Both the position numbers and the translations under genes were made by a program. Shown in pieces: positions 10,801 to 18,202 of a stretch of DNA of 64,000 bases. Numbering within the stretch: the stretch's first letter is position 1; each line of letters begins with the position of its first letter. The DNA is taken from the NCBI RefSeq assembly GCF_004187715.1, contig NZ_QZWF01000023.1:23341-87340 (forward strand). Reading direction: 5' to 3'. Under the pieces are notes generated by a model that searched no databases, had not been told where the DNA came from, and saw nothing but the letters and a program-made list of their open reading frames with translations. The DNA is from Streptomyces sp. F001 (lineage in GTDB: Bacteria; Actinomycetota; Actinomycetes; Streptomycetales; Streptomycetaceae).

Positions 10801-11066
10801 TCCACCAGGTACTCGAAGTACTCGACGTGGCCGCCCTGGTAGGAGCTGACGGCCACTCCCTGGACGTCCTCCTCCAGCGCGGCGTCCACGACCTCGCTCA
10901 CGGAGCGGTTGTGCCCGAGGTGGATCACCTCCGCGCCCTGGGCCTGCAGGATGCGCCGCATGATGTTGATCGACGCGTCATGGCCGTCGAAGAGACTCGA
11001 GGCGGTCACGAAGCGGACAGGATGCTGAGCGCGGTACGACCGCGCCGACGCGTCGCCGGCGGACAT
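7815..11066 (-). CDS. icmF: Fused isobutyryl-CoA mutase IcmF (B12-dependent acyl-CoA mutase with G-protein chaperone)
   Basis: A 1083-residue adenosylcobalamin enzyme that rearranges the carbon skeleton of an acyl-CoA (isobutyryl/n-butyryl; some homologues act on pivalyl/isovaleryl-CoA). Domain order is that of IcmF: N-terminal B12-binding domain (SSLFDGHDASIN, VAVSSYQGGHVEYF, VFGGGGGVI), a MeaB-like GTPase (P-loop GITGTGGSGKSS, ETPGIGQGDAAI, NKFERRGA), then the mutase barrel (GTSGVSVATLEDMKALFNGF and NPISQLAFTLANGFTY). The ATG at 11066 has TGGAG five bases upstream and begins just before the B12 domain; an ATG at 11120 is also in frame but adds an unlikely tail. First gene of a leftward operon, with a putative TetR operator in its promoter. 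Confidence 0.95.
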   Translation of the reverse strand: MSAGDASARSYRAQHPVRFVTASSLFDGHDASINIMRRILQAQGAEVIHLGHNRSVSEVVDAALEEDVQGVAVSSYQGGHVEYFEYLVELLRERGAGHVRVFGGGGGVIVPQEIERLARAGVRIFSPVDGQQLGLVGMIQEMIAACDTAPWEEEPAGTDQVLAGERPALARLLSGAAAGTVPAADLRALEKAAAARQVPVLGITGTGGSGKSSLTDELVRRLRTDQRDTLRVAVLAVDPTRRRGGGALLGDRIRMNSLDGDRIFFRSLATRGSGELPGGLSESITACKAAGYDLVIVETPGIGQGDAAIVPYADVSLYVMTPEFGAASQLEKIDMLDFADVVAINKFERRGAQDALRDVGRQLVRNREAFGSGPEEMPVFGTSAATFHDDGVTALYQHLRDLLGAHGLPVRPGALPEVSVRHSSGAAQIVPPSRARYLAEIAETVRTYHAHTLDQAEAARRVQRLTAVRDELADARADTGAVDRLLVEAQGLLDEESRRVLEQWPRTVQTYADDELVVTVGGRESRTRLVRESLSGSRVPRVALPRYADHGELLRFLREEHLPGSFPFTAGVFPFKREGEEPTRMFAGEGDPFRTNRRFTLLSEGSEATRLSTAFDSVTLYGRDPDPRPDIYGKVGTSGVSVATLEDMKALFNGFDLVAPTTSVSMTINGPAPTILAFFLNTAVDQRLDAYAAEHGHAPGPEQAGEIRSQVLRSVRGTVQADILKEDQGQNTCLFSTEFSLRMMGDIQEWFIEQDVRNFYSVSISGYHIAEAGANPISQLAFTLANGFTYVESYLARGMHIDDFAPNLSFFFSNGMDPEYSVLGRVARRIWAVAMRDRYGANERSQKLKYHVQTSGRSLHAQEMDFNDIRTTLQALIALYDNCNSLHTNAYDEAVTTPTEESVRRALAIQLIINREWGLAMNENPLQGSYIIDELTDLLEEAVLTEFERISERGGVLGAMETGYQRGRIQDESMLYEQRKHDGTLPIIGINTFRNARAEHEQNAPVVELARATEQEKQSQLERVLDFQARHEDVARVALTDLKRAATSGENVFAVLMDAARVCSLQQITEAFFEVGGAYRRNV

Positions 11067-11178
11067 GTGTACTCCAGACTGCCCCTGCCCGAAACGGCGG
11101 GGCGGACACGGGTCGGACACGGGTCGGGGCCTGTATGAACCTCTCCATACTGAACCGAACTAGGTGCAGGTCTCAAGG

Positions 11179-11209
11179 ATTATATTGAAGTAACTTCAGT
11201 TCGATGTAA
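11179..11209 (-). promoter_or_regulatory. Putative icmF promoter
   Basis: On the minus strand a perfect TATAAT -10 hexamer lies at 11184-11179. A TTACAT -35-like hexamer lies at 11209-11204 with a 19-base spacer. The palindromic operator at 11186-11198 sits inside the spacer, so a bound repressor would block polymerase. The AT-rich character stands out from the surrounding GC-rich DNA. Start site inferred, not measured. Confidence 0.5.
11186..11198. promoter_or_regulatory. TetR-type operator, site 1 (icmF/adh divergent region)
   Basis: TGAAGTAACTTCA, a perfect 13-bp palindrome with 6-bp arms around a central A. Three further sequences sharing TGANNTNAnnT lie at 12390, 21744 and 22571. Its place between divergent icmF and the alcohol dehydrogenase suggests it controls both. 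A poorer copy, TGAACCGAACTAG, lies at 11151-11163. The assignment to the TetR protein encoded at 21804 is inference. Confidence 0.65.
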
Positions 11210-11250
11210 GTCTCGGGGTGTTGGAGCAGGACCGACACGGAGGAGGAACG

Positions 11251-12336
11251 ATGCTGGCCGCCAGGCTGTACGGAGTGAAGGACCTGCGGATCGAGGACAT
11301 GCCCGAACCCGAGCCGGGGCCGGGTGAGGTGAAGATCCGTGTGGCGTACGCGGGAATCTGCGGCACCGATGTGCACGAGTACTTCGAGGCGCCGCGCTGC
11401 ACGCGCGAGCCCAACCCGCTGACCGGCGCCACCCTGCCGCAGACCCTGGGGCACGAGTTCGCCGGCGCCGTGGTGGCCTGCGGGGAAGGGGTGGAGCGGG
11501 TCATGCCCGGCGCCCGGGTCTGTGTGCGGCCGATCCGCACTTGCGGGGTGTGCCCGCGGTGCACGTCCGGGTTGTCCCATCTGTGTACGGCGTTGGCGGC
11601 GATCGGGGTGACCGCGCCCGGGGGCGGCCTCGCCCAGTATGTGGTCGTGCCGGGCGATTCCGTGCATCTCCTGCCCGAGGGCGTCTCGCTGGAACAGGGA
11701 GCCCTGGTCGAACCCATGGCAGTGGCCCTGAACGCCGTCGAGCGGGCCCGAGTGCGTGCCGGCGGCAGCGCCCTGGTGACGGGTGCGGGCGCCGTCGGCA
11801 TGGGTGCGCTGTTCGCGCTCAAGGCGCACGGCGTCCACGACGTGCTCATGGTGGAGCCCTCGCCGCTGCGTCGTGCGGCGGCGGAGCGTCATGGCGCCCG
11901 TGTACTGGACCCCGGTGCGGTCGACGTGGCCGAGGAGGTCATGCGCCACACCCGGGGCCGGGGTGTGGGCGCCGCCGTCGAGTGCGCGGGCCGGCCCGAG
12001 GCGCTGGATGCCGCGATCCGTTCGGTCGCCGCCCAGGCGCCGGTCGTGATGGTGGCCCTGTACTCGGGGCCGGTCACCGTCGACGCCTCCGTCCTGCGCC
12101 TGGCCGAACTCTCGCTGCTGGGCGCCGAGGCGTATCCCGACGGCGTCTTCGAGAGGGTCATCGCGCACATGGCCGCCGGGTACTGCCCGACGGGTGGCTG
12201 GCTCGACCACATCCCGCTCCACGACACCGTCTCCGGGCTCCATGACGTCCGCGACGGGCGACGGCTCAAGGTCCTCGTCGACCTCCCGGCGAACGGCGGC
12301 GGTCGACCGGGTGCGGTGCCGGGACCCAGCTGCTGA
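11251..12336 (+). CDS. Zinc-dependent alcohol/polyol dehydrogenase (MDR family)
   Basis: A 361-residue medium-chain dehydrogenase of the threonine/sorbitol/butanediol dehydrogenase group. It has GICGTDVHEY and GHEFAGAVVACGEGV for the catalytic zinc, the structural zinc segment CGVCPRCTSGLSHLC, and a coenzyme-binding Rossmann segment ALVTGAGAVGMGALFALKAHG. It would interconvert a secondary alcohol and ketone with NAD(P)H. The ATG at 11251 follows a strong AGGAGGA; the longer frame from 11218 lacks one. It is divergent from icmF and lies 82 bases before the main catabolic operon, which has its own promoter. Confidence 0.92.
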   Translation: MLAARLYGVKDLRIEDMPEPEPGPGEVKIRVAYAGICGTDVHEYFEAPRCTREPNPLTGATLPQTLGHEFAGAVVACGEGVERVMPGARVCVRPIRTCGVCPRCTSGLSHLCTALAAIGVTAPGGGLAQYVVVPGDSVHLLPEGVSLEQGALVEPMAVALNAVERARVRAGGSALVTGAGAVGMGALFALKAHGVHDVLMVEPSPLRRAAAERHGARVLDPGAVDVAEEVMRHTRGRGVGAAVECAGRPEALDAAIRSVAAQAPVVMVALYSGPVTVDASVLRLAELSLLGAEAYPDGVFERVIAHMAAGYCPTGGWLDHIPLHDTVSGLHDVRDGRRLKVLVDLPANGGGRPGAVPGPSC

Positions 12337-12355
12337 ACCAATCTCGATGAGGGGC

Positions 12356-12384
12356 TTGACAGTGGATCATCGACTCACCAGACT
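12356..12384 (+). promoter_or_regulatory. Putative promoter of the main catabolic operon
   Basis: A perfect TTGACA -35 hexamer at 12356-12361 is followed after 17 bases by CAGACT at 12379-12384 as a weak -10. The operator at 12390-12402 would overlap the expected transcription start, a classical repression geometry. The first gene starts at 12419. Confidence 0.5.
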
Positions 12385-12389
12385 CATAT

Positions 12390-12402
12390 TGAATTCAGTT
12401 CA
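12390..12402. promoter_or_regulatory. TetR-type operator, site 2 (main operon)
   Basis: TGAATTCAGTTCA; TGA...TCA arms match the pattern TGANNTNANNTCA exactly. Flanking bases are also shared with site 1: both read ATATTGAA on the left and TTCAGTTCGA on the right. Located just upstream of the ribosome-binding site of the crotonase gene. Confidence 0.6.
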
Positions 12403-12418
12403 GTTCGAAGGAGTGGAG

Positions 12419-13207
12419 ATGGCAGTGGAAGACGAGATCCAGTTCGAGCGTGACGGCCATGTCGCCCGGGTCTGGCTCAACCGCCCGTGGAAGAAGAACT
12501 GCGTCACGGTGCCGATCCTGGACCGGCTCGACGAGATCATCACCGAGGTCGACGAGGACCCCGAGCTGCGCGTTCTGGTGTTCCGCGGTCGCGGTGGCAC
12601 GTTCTGCTCGGGCTTCGACCTGGACAGTCTGAAGGCGGACTTTGTCGGCAAGTCGAACGCCATCGACGTCGCGGTCAAGTCCGCGAAGGTGTGCGACCGC
12701 CTCTACTCGATGAAGACCCCCTCGGTCGCGGTCCTGGAGGGCCATGTCACCGCGGGCGGCTTCGAGATCATGATCTCCTGCGACTTCGCCATCGCCGCGG
12801 ACGACGCCAAGATCGGCGACTTCCACATCCGCCGTGCGCTGTTCGGCGGGGCCGGCCCGATCTACCGCGTGCCGCGCATGATCGGCATCCGCAAGACCAA
12901 GGAGCTGATGCTCACGGGCAAGCTCCTTTCCGGTGTCGAGGCCGCCGAGTTCGGCCTGATCAACAAGTCCTCCCCGGCCGACAAGCTGGACGAGACGGTC
13001 CAGGACTTCATCGGCGACCTCATCGACAAGAGCCCCTTCACCATGTGGCTCACCAAGATGACGATCGACCGCAGCCTGGACGCCGACACCCAGTCGCTGA
13101 TGGTGATGGAGCACCTCGCCGTGGGTGTCGCGCTCAACTCCGAGGACGCCAACGAGGGGGTCTCGGCGTTCCTGGAGAAGCGCGAGCCCAAGTGGCAGGG
13201 GCGCTGA
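12419..13207 (+). CDS. Enoyl-CoA hydratase/isomerase family protein (crotonase fold)
   Basis: A 262-residue crotonase-fold protein. The oxyanion-hole segments GRGGTFCSGFDLDSL and HVTAGGFEIMISCDFAIA are clear. The first catalytic Glu position (G-F-E) is kept, but by motif alignment the second Glu (usually in Q-P-E-I) is replaced in IGDFHIRRALFGGAG, where His occupies that site. It may therefore be an atypical hydratase or another CoA-processing crotonase. ATG chosen for GAAGGAG upstream; the longer frame from 12194 would overlap the dehydrogenase gene. First gene of an eleven-gene operon under operator site 2. Confidence 0.88.
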   Translation: MAVEDEIQFERDGHVARVWLNRPWKKNCVTVPILDRLDEIITEVDEDPELRVLVFRGRGGTFCSGFDLDSLKADFVGKSNAIDVAVKSAKVCDRLYSMKTPSVAVLEGHVTAGGFEIMISCDFAIAADDAKIGDFHIRRALFGGAGPIYRVPRMIGIRKTKELMLTGKLLSGVEAAEFGLINKSSPADKLDETVQDFIGDLIDKSPFTMWLTKMTIDRSLDADTQSLMVMEHLAVGVALNSEDANEGVSAFLEKREPKWQGR

Positions 13208-13212
13208 TCCGG

Positions 13213-13593
13213 ATGGCCACGCATCCGCGGAGTCCGGCCACCGGGCTGAAGGGCTCACGCTGCTCCGGCTGCTTGGTGGCCGTCTACCCCGCGGACGACG
13301 CGTGCCCGCGCTGCGGAGGGCCGGCCGATCCGGCTGCCCTGTCCGGCGCGGGCACCTTGTGGACGTGGACGGTGCAGCGGTATGCCCCCAAGTCGCCGCC
13401 GTACCAGGCCCCGCCCGGGGGCTTCGAGCCGTTCGCGGTCGGCTACGTCGAGCTGAAGGAAGGCGTACGGGTGGCCGCCGTACTCGACGTCGACGACCTC
13501 GACGCGGTCCGCATCGGCATGCCTCTCATGGTGACCGCGGGACGCGGCGTCCCGCGGGCCAGGCCCGCAACCCTCGGAGAGGAGGGCTCATGA
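13213..13593 (+). CDS. Zn-ribbon/OB-fold (DUF35) protein, ChsH2-like partner
   Basis: A 126-residue protein with an N-terminal rubredoxin-like zinc ribbon, C17-S-G-C20 and C31-P-R-C34, followed by an OB-fold (TLWTWTVQRY, FAVGYVELKEGVRVAAVL). This is the DUF35 family. In steroid side-chain degradation DUF35 domains bind SCP2-thiolase-like proteins to form acyl-CoA retro-aldolases (Ltp2-ChsH2; family knowledge). Here the stop overlaps the start of exactly such a thiolase-like gene (ATGA), so the two products probably form one complex. It starts 5 bases after the crotonase stop. Confidence 0.85.
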   Translation: MATHPRSPATGLKGSRCSGCLVAVYPADDACPRCGGPADPAALSGAGTLWTWTVQRYAPKSPPYQAPPGGFEPFAVGYVELKEGVRVAAVLDVDDLDAVRIGMPLMVTAGRGVPRARPATLGEEGS

Positions 13594-14735
13594 GCACCGA
13601 TGTCCTGATCTGCGGTGCCGGGCGCACCTCGTTCGGCCGGTCGGAGGCGAGTGGCAGGCAGCTTGCCGTCAGCGCGGTGAATGCCGCGCTGGCGGACGCC
13701 GGGATCGAGTGGTCGCGGGTGCGGGCCGCTTTCGGCGGCAGCGACAGCGCAGGGCTCGCCGACACCCTGGTGTCCCAACTGGGTCTGACCGGAGTGCCGT
13801 TCGTCAACGTCAAGAACGGCTGCGCCACCGGCGGCAGCGCACTGATCAGTGCCGTCAATGCCATCCGCTCCGGTATGGCGGACGTCGTCCTCGCCGTCGG
13901 CTTCGACAAGCACCCGCGCGGCGCCTTCGACCCACGGCCCGAGGACTGGGGCCTGGGCGAGGAGTACGGCACTGACGGGCTGATGGTGACCACGCAGTTC
14001 TTCGGCATGAAGATCCAGCGCTATATGCACGACCACGGGATCACCCCGCGGACCCTTGCGCTGGTCGCCGAGAAGGCGTACCGCAACGGTGCCGTGACCC
14101 CCGATGCATGGCGCCGCACACCGGTCTCGGCCGCGGAGATCCTGGATTCGGGCATGGTCAGCGACCCGCTGACCCGCTACATGTTCTGCTCCCCCGGGGC
14201 GGGCGCGGCCGCGCTGGTGCTCTGCTCGCCCGAGGTCGCCCGCACCCTGGACGGCCCGGCGGTCACCCTGCGCTCGGCGGCCGTACGCACCCGGCGCTTC
14301 GGCTCGTTCGAGGTGTTCAGCCCCTGGATCCCCGGAGGGGAGCTGACCAGCGTCAGCCGCGACGCCTCGGCCGCGGCCTTCGAGGAGGCGGGGATCGGCC
14401 CGGGCGATGTCGACGTGTGCCAGCTGCAGGACACCGAGAGCGGCGCCGAGGTGATGCACATGGCGGAGTGCGGGTTCTGCGAGGACGGCGAGCAGGAGCG
14501 GCTGATCGCCTCAGGCGCGACGGAGATCGGCGGCGCGCTGCCGGTCAACACCGACGGCGGCTGCATTGCCAACGGCGAACCCATCGGCGCCTCGGGACTG
14601 CGCCAGGTCTACGAAGTCGTGCAGCAGCTGCGCGGCAGAGCCGGCGAACGGCAGGTCCCCGGCAAGCCCAGGGTCGGCTTCACCCATGTGTACGGCGCCC
14701 CCGGCGTGAGCGCCTGCACCGTGCTGACCTGCTGA
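13590..14735 (+). CDS. Thiolase-like protein (SCP2/lipid-transfer type), possible aldolase subunit
   Basis: A 381-residue thiolase-fold protein. A cysteine, C78, sits in KNGCATGGSALISA at the usual nucleophile site. The normally invariant GHPxGxxG motif reads GEPIGASG, so the catalytic His is replaced by Glu330. The C-terminal motif is THVYGAPGVSACTVL rather than CxGxGxG. Claisen thiolysis is therefore doubtful. Paired by start/stop overlap with a DUF35 protein, it more likely acts as a CoA-thioester lyase like Ltp2-ChsH2 (inference). RBS GGAGAGGAGGG lies inside the preceding gene. Confidence 0.85.
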   Translation: MSTDVLICGAGRTSFGRSEASGRQLAVSAVNAALADAGIEWSRVRAAFGGSDSAGLADTLVSQLGLTGVPFVNVKNGCATGGSALISAVNAIRSGMADVVLAVGFDKHPRGAFDPRPEDWGLGEEYGTDGLMVTTQFFGMKIQRYMHDHGITPRTLALVAEKAYRNGAVTPDAWRRTPVSAAEILDSGMVSDPLTRYMFCSPGAGAAALVLCSPEVARTLDGPAVTLRSAAVRTRRFGSFEVFSPWIPGGELTSVSRDASAAAFEEAGIGPGDVDVCQLQDTESGAEVMHMAECGFCEDGEQERLIASGATEIGGALPVNTDGGCIANGEPIGASGLRQVYEVVQQLRGRAGERQVPGKPRVGFTHVYGAPGVSACTVLTC

Positions 14736-14765
14736 ACATCCCACTGAATGGAGGTGGAAGAAGAG

Positions 14766-15968
14766 ATGAGCGGTATCCCGGAACCGGAGGAGTTCCGCGC
14801 CCAGGCCCGGCAGTGGCTGGCCACGGTCGCCCGGCCGCGCGCCGCCGACGGGGAGTGGGGCAGCGGCTCCGACTCCGTCGCCGTGTTCGAGAACTGGACC
14901 GAGGAGCAGGAGCGTGAGCACACCGTCGGCATCCAGGAGTGGGAGCGCATCCGGTACGACCAGAGGTGGGGGGCACTCAACTGGTCGGCGGCGTACGGGG
15001 GGCGCGGCCTTCCCGCCTACTACGAGCAGCTCTACCGCACCGAAGAGGCGGCCTTCGAGGTGCCCCATCGGACCGAGATCTTCCCGGTGACCCAGCAGCT
15101 CGTCGCCCCCGCGATCGGCATCTGGGGCACCGAGGAGCAGAAGGAGCGCTGGCTGCGCCCCATGCTGCGCACCGACGAGCTGGCCTGCCAGCTGTTCTCC
15201 GAGACCGAGGCCGGCTCCGACCTCGCCGCAGTGCGGACCAAGGCGGTGCGCGACGGCGATCACTGGGTGCTGGACGGCCACAAGGTGTGGACCTCCGGCG
15301 CGCGGGTCGCCACCTGGGGCGTCGCGGTGTGCCGCACCGACCCTGACGTACGCAAGCACGCCGGCATCACCGTCTTCCTGGTGCGCATGGACGCGCCGGG
15401 CGTGACCGTACGGCCCATCCAGCAGATGACCGGCGGTACCAGTTTCAATGAGGTCTACCTCGACGGGGTCGTCGTACCGGACACCGACCGGCTCGGACCG
15501 GTCGGCGAGGGCTGGCGGGTCACGCTCAGCGTGCTGGCCGCCGAGCGGCTGGACTCCGGCAACCTCGGCCTGGACAACGCCGACCGGGCACTGGACCTGG
15601 CCAGGAACCTGCCCTGCCCGCTCACCGGCGGCGAACAGCAACAGGCCGCGGACCTCCACATCCGGACCCTCGTGCAGCGGCTCATCGGACTGCGGGTGAC
15701 CGCCGCCCTCGTCGCCGGCCGCGAACCGGGCGCGGAGGCCTCGGTGGGCAAGCTGTACGCCACCGAGACCATGCGGCGCACCAGCGACCTGGTGTCCGAG
15801 CTGCTCGGCCCGCGCCTCGTCGCGGACACGGGGGAGTGGGGCACGTACGCCTGGACGGAGCATCTGCTCGGCGCCCCCGGCTACAGCATCGCGGGCGGCA
15901 CCGACGAGATCCAGCACAACATCCTCGCCGAGCGCGTGCTCGGCCTGCCCAGGGAGCCGGTCCGATGA
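14766..15968 (+). CDS. Acyl-CoA dehydrogenase (FadE type)
   Basis: A 400-residue acyl-CoA dehydrogenase with the family's core motifs: LFSETEAGSDLAAVRTKA in the FAD/substrate-binding middle domain, GHKVWTSGA, and the C-terminal AGGTDEIQHNILAERVLGLPRE, which holds the region of the catalytic acid/base. The long, polar N-terminus (EWGSGSDSVAVFENW) is typical of FadE proteins acting on bulky or branched substrates. ATG at 14766 is chosen; 14748 in the same frame overlaps the GGAGG that would serve as ribosome site. Its stop overlaps the kinase gene start (ATGA), pointing to coupled translation. Confidence 0.92.
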   Translation: MSGIPEPEEFRAQARQWLATVARPRAADGEWGSGSDSVAVFENWTEEQEREHTVGIQEWERIRYDQRWGALNWSAAYGGRGLPAYYEQLYRTEEAAFEVPHRTEIFPVTQQLVAPAIGIWGTEEQKERWLRPMLRTDELACQLFSETEAGSDLAAVRTKAVRDGDHWVLDGHKVWTSGARVATWGVAVCRTDPDVRKHAGITVFLVRMDAPGVTVRPIQQMTGGTSFNEVYLDGVVVPDTDRLGPVGEGWRVTLSVLAAERLDSGNLGLDNADRALDLARNLPCPLTGGEQQQAADLHIRTLVQRLIGLRVTAALVAGREPGAEASVGKLYATETMRRTSDLVSELLGPRLVADTGEWGTYAWTEHLLGAPGYSIAGGTDEIQHNILAERVLGLPREPVR

Positions 15969-16939
15969 GCACGGCCACCGACGTGGCGGAGCTTGCCGCA
16001 CGGGTCCACGACCGGCTCGCCGCACGTCATCCGTCGGCGTCCATCGGGGAGTTGAAAACCCTGCCGGGCGGCCACTCGGGCCTGACCTACTCGGTGACAG
16101 CCGGCGACGCGCGCTACGTCATCAAGGCGGTGCCTCCGGGGCAGCGCCCCATCGGACGCAACAACGTGCTGCGTCAGGCGCGCGTGCTGGGCGCGCTCGC
16201 CGGATCGACGGTCCCGGTGCCGGGCGTTGCCGCCGTCGACGAGACACAACCCGCCTGGTTCGCCATGGAGTTCGCCGACGGCGAGGCCGTCGAACCCGTA
16301 CTCGACGAGCCCCGCGTACCACCCGCGACCGCGAAGGCGCGGATGCTGAGGATCGCCTCAGTGCTGCGGCGTCTGCACGAGACCGATCTGCGCACGCCCG
16401 GACTCGACGCGCCCGAACCGCTCGACGCGGCCGGAGAGCTGGAGCGATGGAGCCGCACCATGCGTGCCGTTCCGGACGAACTACGGCCTGGTAGCGAGGA
16501 GCTGCTCCGGCGCCTTGCCGAAGATGTGCCCGGTGACCTTCCACCGGTGCTGCTCCACGGCGACTTCCGGCTCGGCAATGTGCTGTGCGTCGGCGGGCGC
16601 GCTGTCGCTGTCGTCGACTGGGAGATCTGGAGCGTCGGCGACCCGCGCATCGACCTCGGCTGGTTCCTGCTCTTCGCCGACCACCGCAACTTCCCGCAGC
16701 TGGGCCGCGCCGTGCCCGGCCTGCCCACCGAGGACGAACTGCTCGACACCTATCTCGACGGCCGGGCCGCGCTGCCCGCCATGGACTGGTTCCGGGCACT
16801 GGGCCGCATGAAGATGGCCGCGATCATGGGCCACAACCTGCGTCGGCACCGCGAGGGCAAGCACCACGACCCGGACCAGGAACGACTGCCGCCCACCATC
16901 GCCGCGATGATCCGCACGGCGCGCGACATCCTCGGCTGA
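15965..16939 (+). CDS. APH-family kinase (ACAD10/11-type phosphotransferase)
   Basis: A 324-residue phosphotransferase of the aminoglycoside-phosphotransferase fold. The catalytic loop is LLHGDFRLGNVLC (HGDxxxxN) and the metal-binding motif is VVDWEIWSVGDPRIDLGW; the ATP lobe contains ARYVIKAVPPG with the likely Lys. In mammalian ACAD10/11 and bacterial LvaA, this domain phosphorylates 4-hydroxyacyl-CoAs before a partner acyl-CoA dehydrogenase removes the phosphate. Here it lies between two dehydrogenase genes, the second with an ACAD11-like C-terminus. That setting, not drug resistance, indicates its job (inference). Confidence 0.88.
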   Translation: MSTATDVAELAARVHDRLAARHPSASIGELKTLPGGHSGLTYSVTAGDARYVIKAVPPGQRPIGRNNVLRQARVLGALAGSTVPVPGVAAVDETQPAWFAMEFADGEAVEPVLDEPRVPPATAKARMLRIASVLRRLHETDLRTPGLDAPEPLDAAGELERWSRTMRAVPDELRPGSEELLRRLAEDVPGDLPPVLLHGDFRLGNVLCVGGRAVAVVDWEIWSVGDPRIDLGWFLLFADHRNFPQLGRAVPGLPTEDELLDTYLDGRAALPAMDWFRALGRMKMAAIMGHNLRRHREGKHHDPDQERLPPTIAAMIRTARDILG

Positions 16940-16972
16940 ACCGGACCGATCACCCAAGCCACAGGAGCAATC

Positions 16973-18202
16973 GTGGATTTCGGATACTCCCCCCGGGCGA
17001 GTGAACTCCAGGACCGTATGCGGTCGTTCATGGAGCAGCACGTCTACCCGGCGGAAGCCGTCTACGACCGGCAGCTCGCCGAGGCCGACGACCCGCACGC
17101 GCTGCCGCCGGTGATGGCCGAACTGAAGGAGAAGGCGCGCGCCGAGGGGCTGTGGAACCTCTTCATGGCGCACGGCGACTGGGGTGCGGGGCTCACCAAC
17201 CTCGAGTACGCGCCGCTCGCCGAACTCATGGGCCGCTCCATCATCGGCAACGAGGTGTTCAACTGCTCGGCGCCCGACACCGGCAACATGGAGCTCCTCG
17301 CGCTGTACGGCACGCCCGAGCAGCAGGAACGCTGGCTGCGGCCCCTCCTCGAGGCCGAGATCCGCTCCTGCTTCGCGATGACCGAACCCGAGGTCGCCAG
17401 CTCCGACGCGCGCAACATCCGCACCCGCATCACCCGCGACGGCGACCACTACGTGGTCAACGGCCGCAAGTGGTACACCTCCGGGATCCTCGACCCCGAC
17501 TGCAAGCTGATCATCCTGATGGGCAAGACCGACCCGGACGCGCCCACCTACCGGCAGCAGAGCATGCTGCTCATCCCCCGTGACGCCCTCGGCGTCACGG
17601 TCGTGCGCGACCTGCCGATGTTCGGCTACACCGACCGGTGCGGGCACGGCGAGGTGCTGTTCGAGAACGTCCGCGTCCCCGTGGAGAACATCCTCGTCGG
17701 CGAGGGGGAGGGCTTTGCGCTCGCCCAGGGGAGGCTCGGCCCGGGACGTATGCACTACGCGATGCGCGCCGTGGGCTTCGCCGAGCGTGCCCTGCAGTTG
17801 ATGTGCGAACGCGCCGCCGAACGCGTCGCGTTCGGCGGGCCGCTCGCCGACCGGGGCGTGGTGCGCGAGTGGATCGCCCGCAGCCGCATCGAGATCGAGC
17901 AACTGCGGCTCCTCGTCCTCAAGTCGGCCTGGCTGATGGACACCGTCGGCAACGCCGCCGCCCGGATGGAGGTCGCCGCCATCAAGGTCGCCGCGCTGGA
18001 GGTCGCCCACAAGGTCGTCGACCGAGCAGTGCAGGCGCACGGCGCGGCGGGCGTCAGCGACGACACGGTACTGGCCCGGCTGTTCGCCATCACGCGTGCG
18101 CTGCGCATCGCCGACGGCCCCGACGAGGTGCATCTGCGCACCGTGGCCCGCCACGAACTCGCCCAGTACAAGAAGACCGACACGAAGGCAGGGGCAGCGT
18201 GA
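16973..18202 (+). CDS. Acyl-CoA dehydrogenase, ACAD11-like
   Basis: A 409-residue acyl-CoA dehydrogenase. It shows FAMTEPEVASSDARNIRT, GRKWYTSGI, GPGRMHYAMRAVGFAERAL and the C-terminal ALRIADGPDEVHLRTVARHEL; the GPDEVH form is characteristic of the ACAD10/11 group. In that group the enzyme acts with an adjacent APH kinase to turn 4-phosphoryloxyacyl-CoA into an enoyl-CoA. The GTG start at 16973 follows CAGGAG. The gene is directly downstream of the kinase gene and overlaps the next SDR gene by GTGA. Confidence 0.9.
   Translation: MDFGYSPRASELQDRMRSFMEQHVYPAEAVYDRQLAEADDPHALPPVMAELKEKARAEGLWNLFMAHGDWGAGLTNLEYAPLAELMGRSIIGNEVFNCSAPDTGNMELLALYGTPEQQERWLRPLLEAEIRSCFAMTEPEVASSDARNIRTRITRDGDHYVVNGRKWYTSGILDPDCKLIILMGKTDPDAPTYRQQSMLLIPRDALGVTVVRDLPMFGYTDRCGHGEVLFENVRVPVENILVGEGEGFALAQGRLGPGRMHYAMRAVGFAERALQLMCERAAERVAFGGPLADRGVVREWIARSRIEIEQLRLLVLKSAWLMDTVGNAAARMEVAAIKVAALEVAHKVVDRAVQAHGAAGVSDDTVLARLFAITRALRIADGPDEVHLRTVARHELAQYKKTDTKAGAA

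Noticed and set aside
11066..11251. Possible cobalamin riboswitch before the B12-dependent icmF gene
   Set aside because: The region is too short and contains only promoter-like and palindromic elements; no B12-box-like sequence was seen. The same holds for the 70 bases before cobK.
15965..16939. Aminoglycoside resistance gene
   Set aside because: Only the fold is shared; the gene is embedded in an acyl-CoA operon and coupled to dehydrogenase genes.
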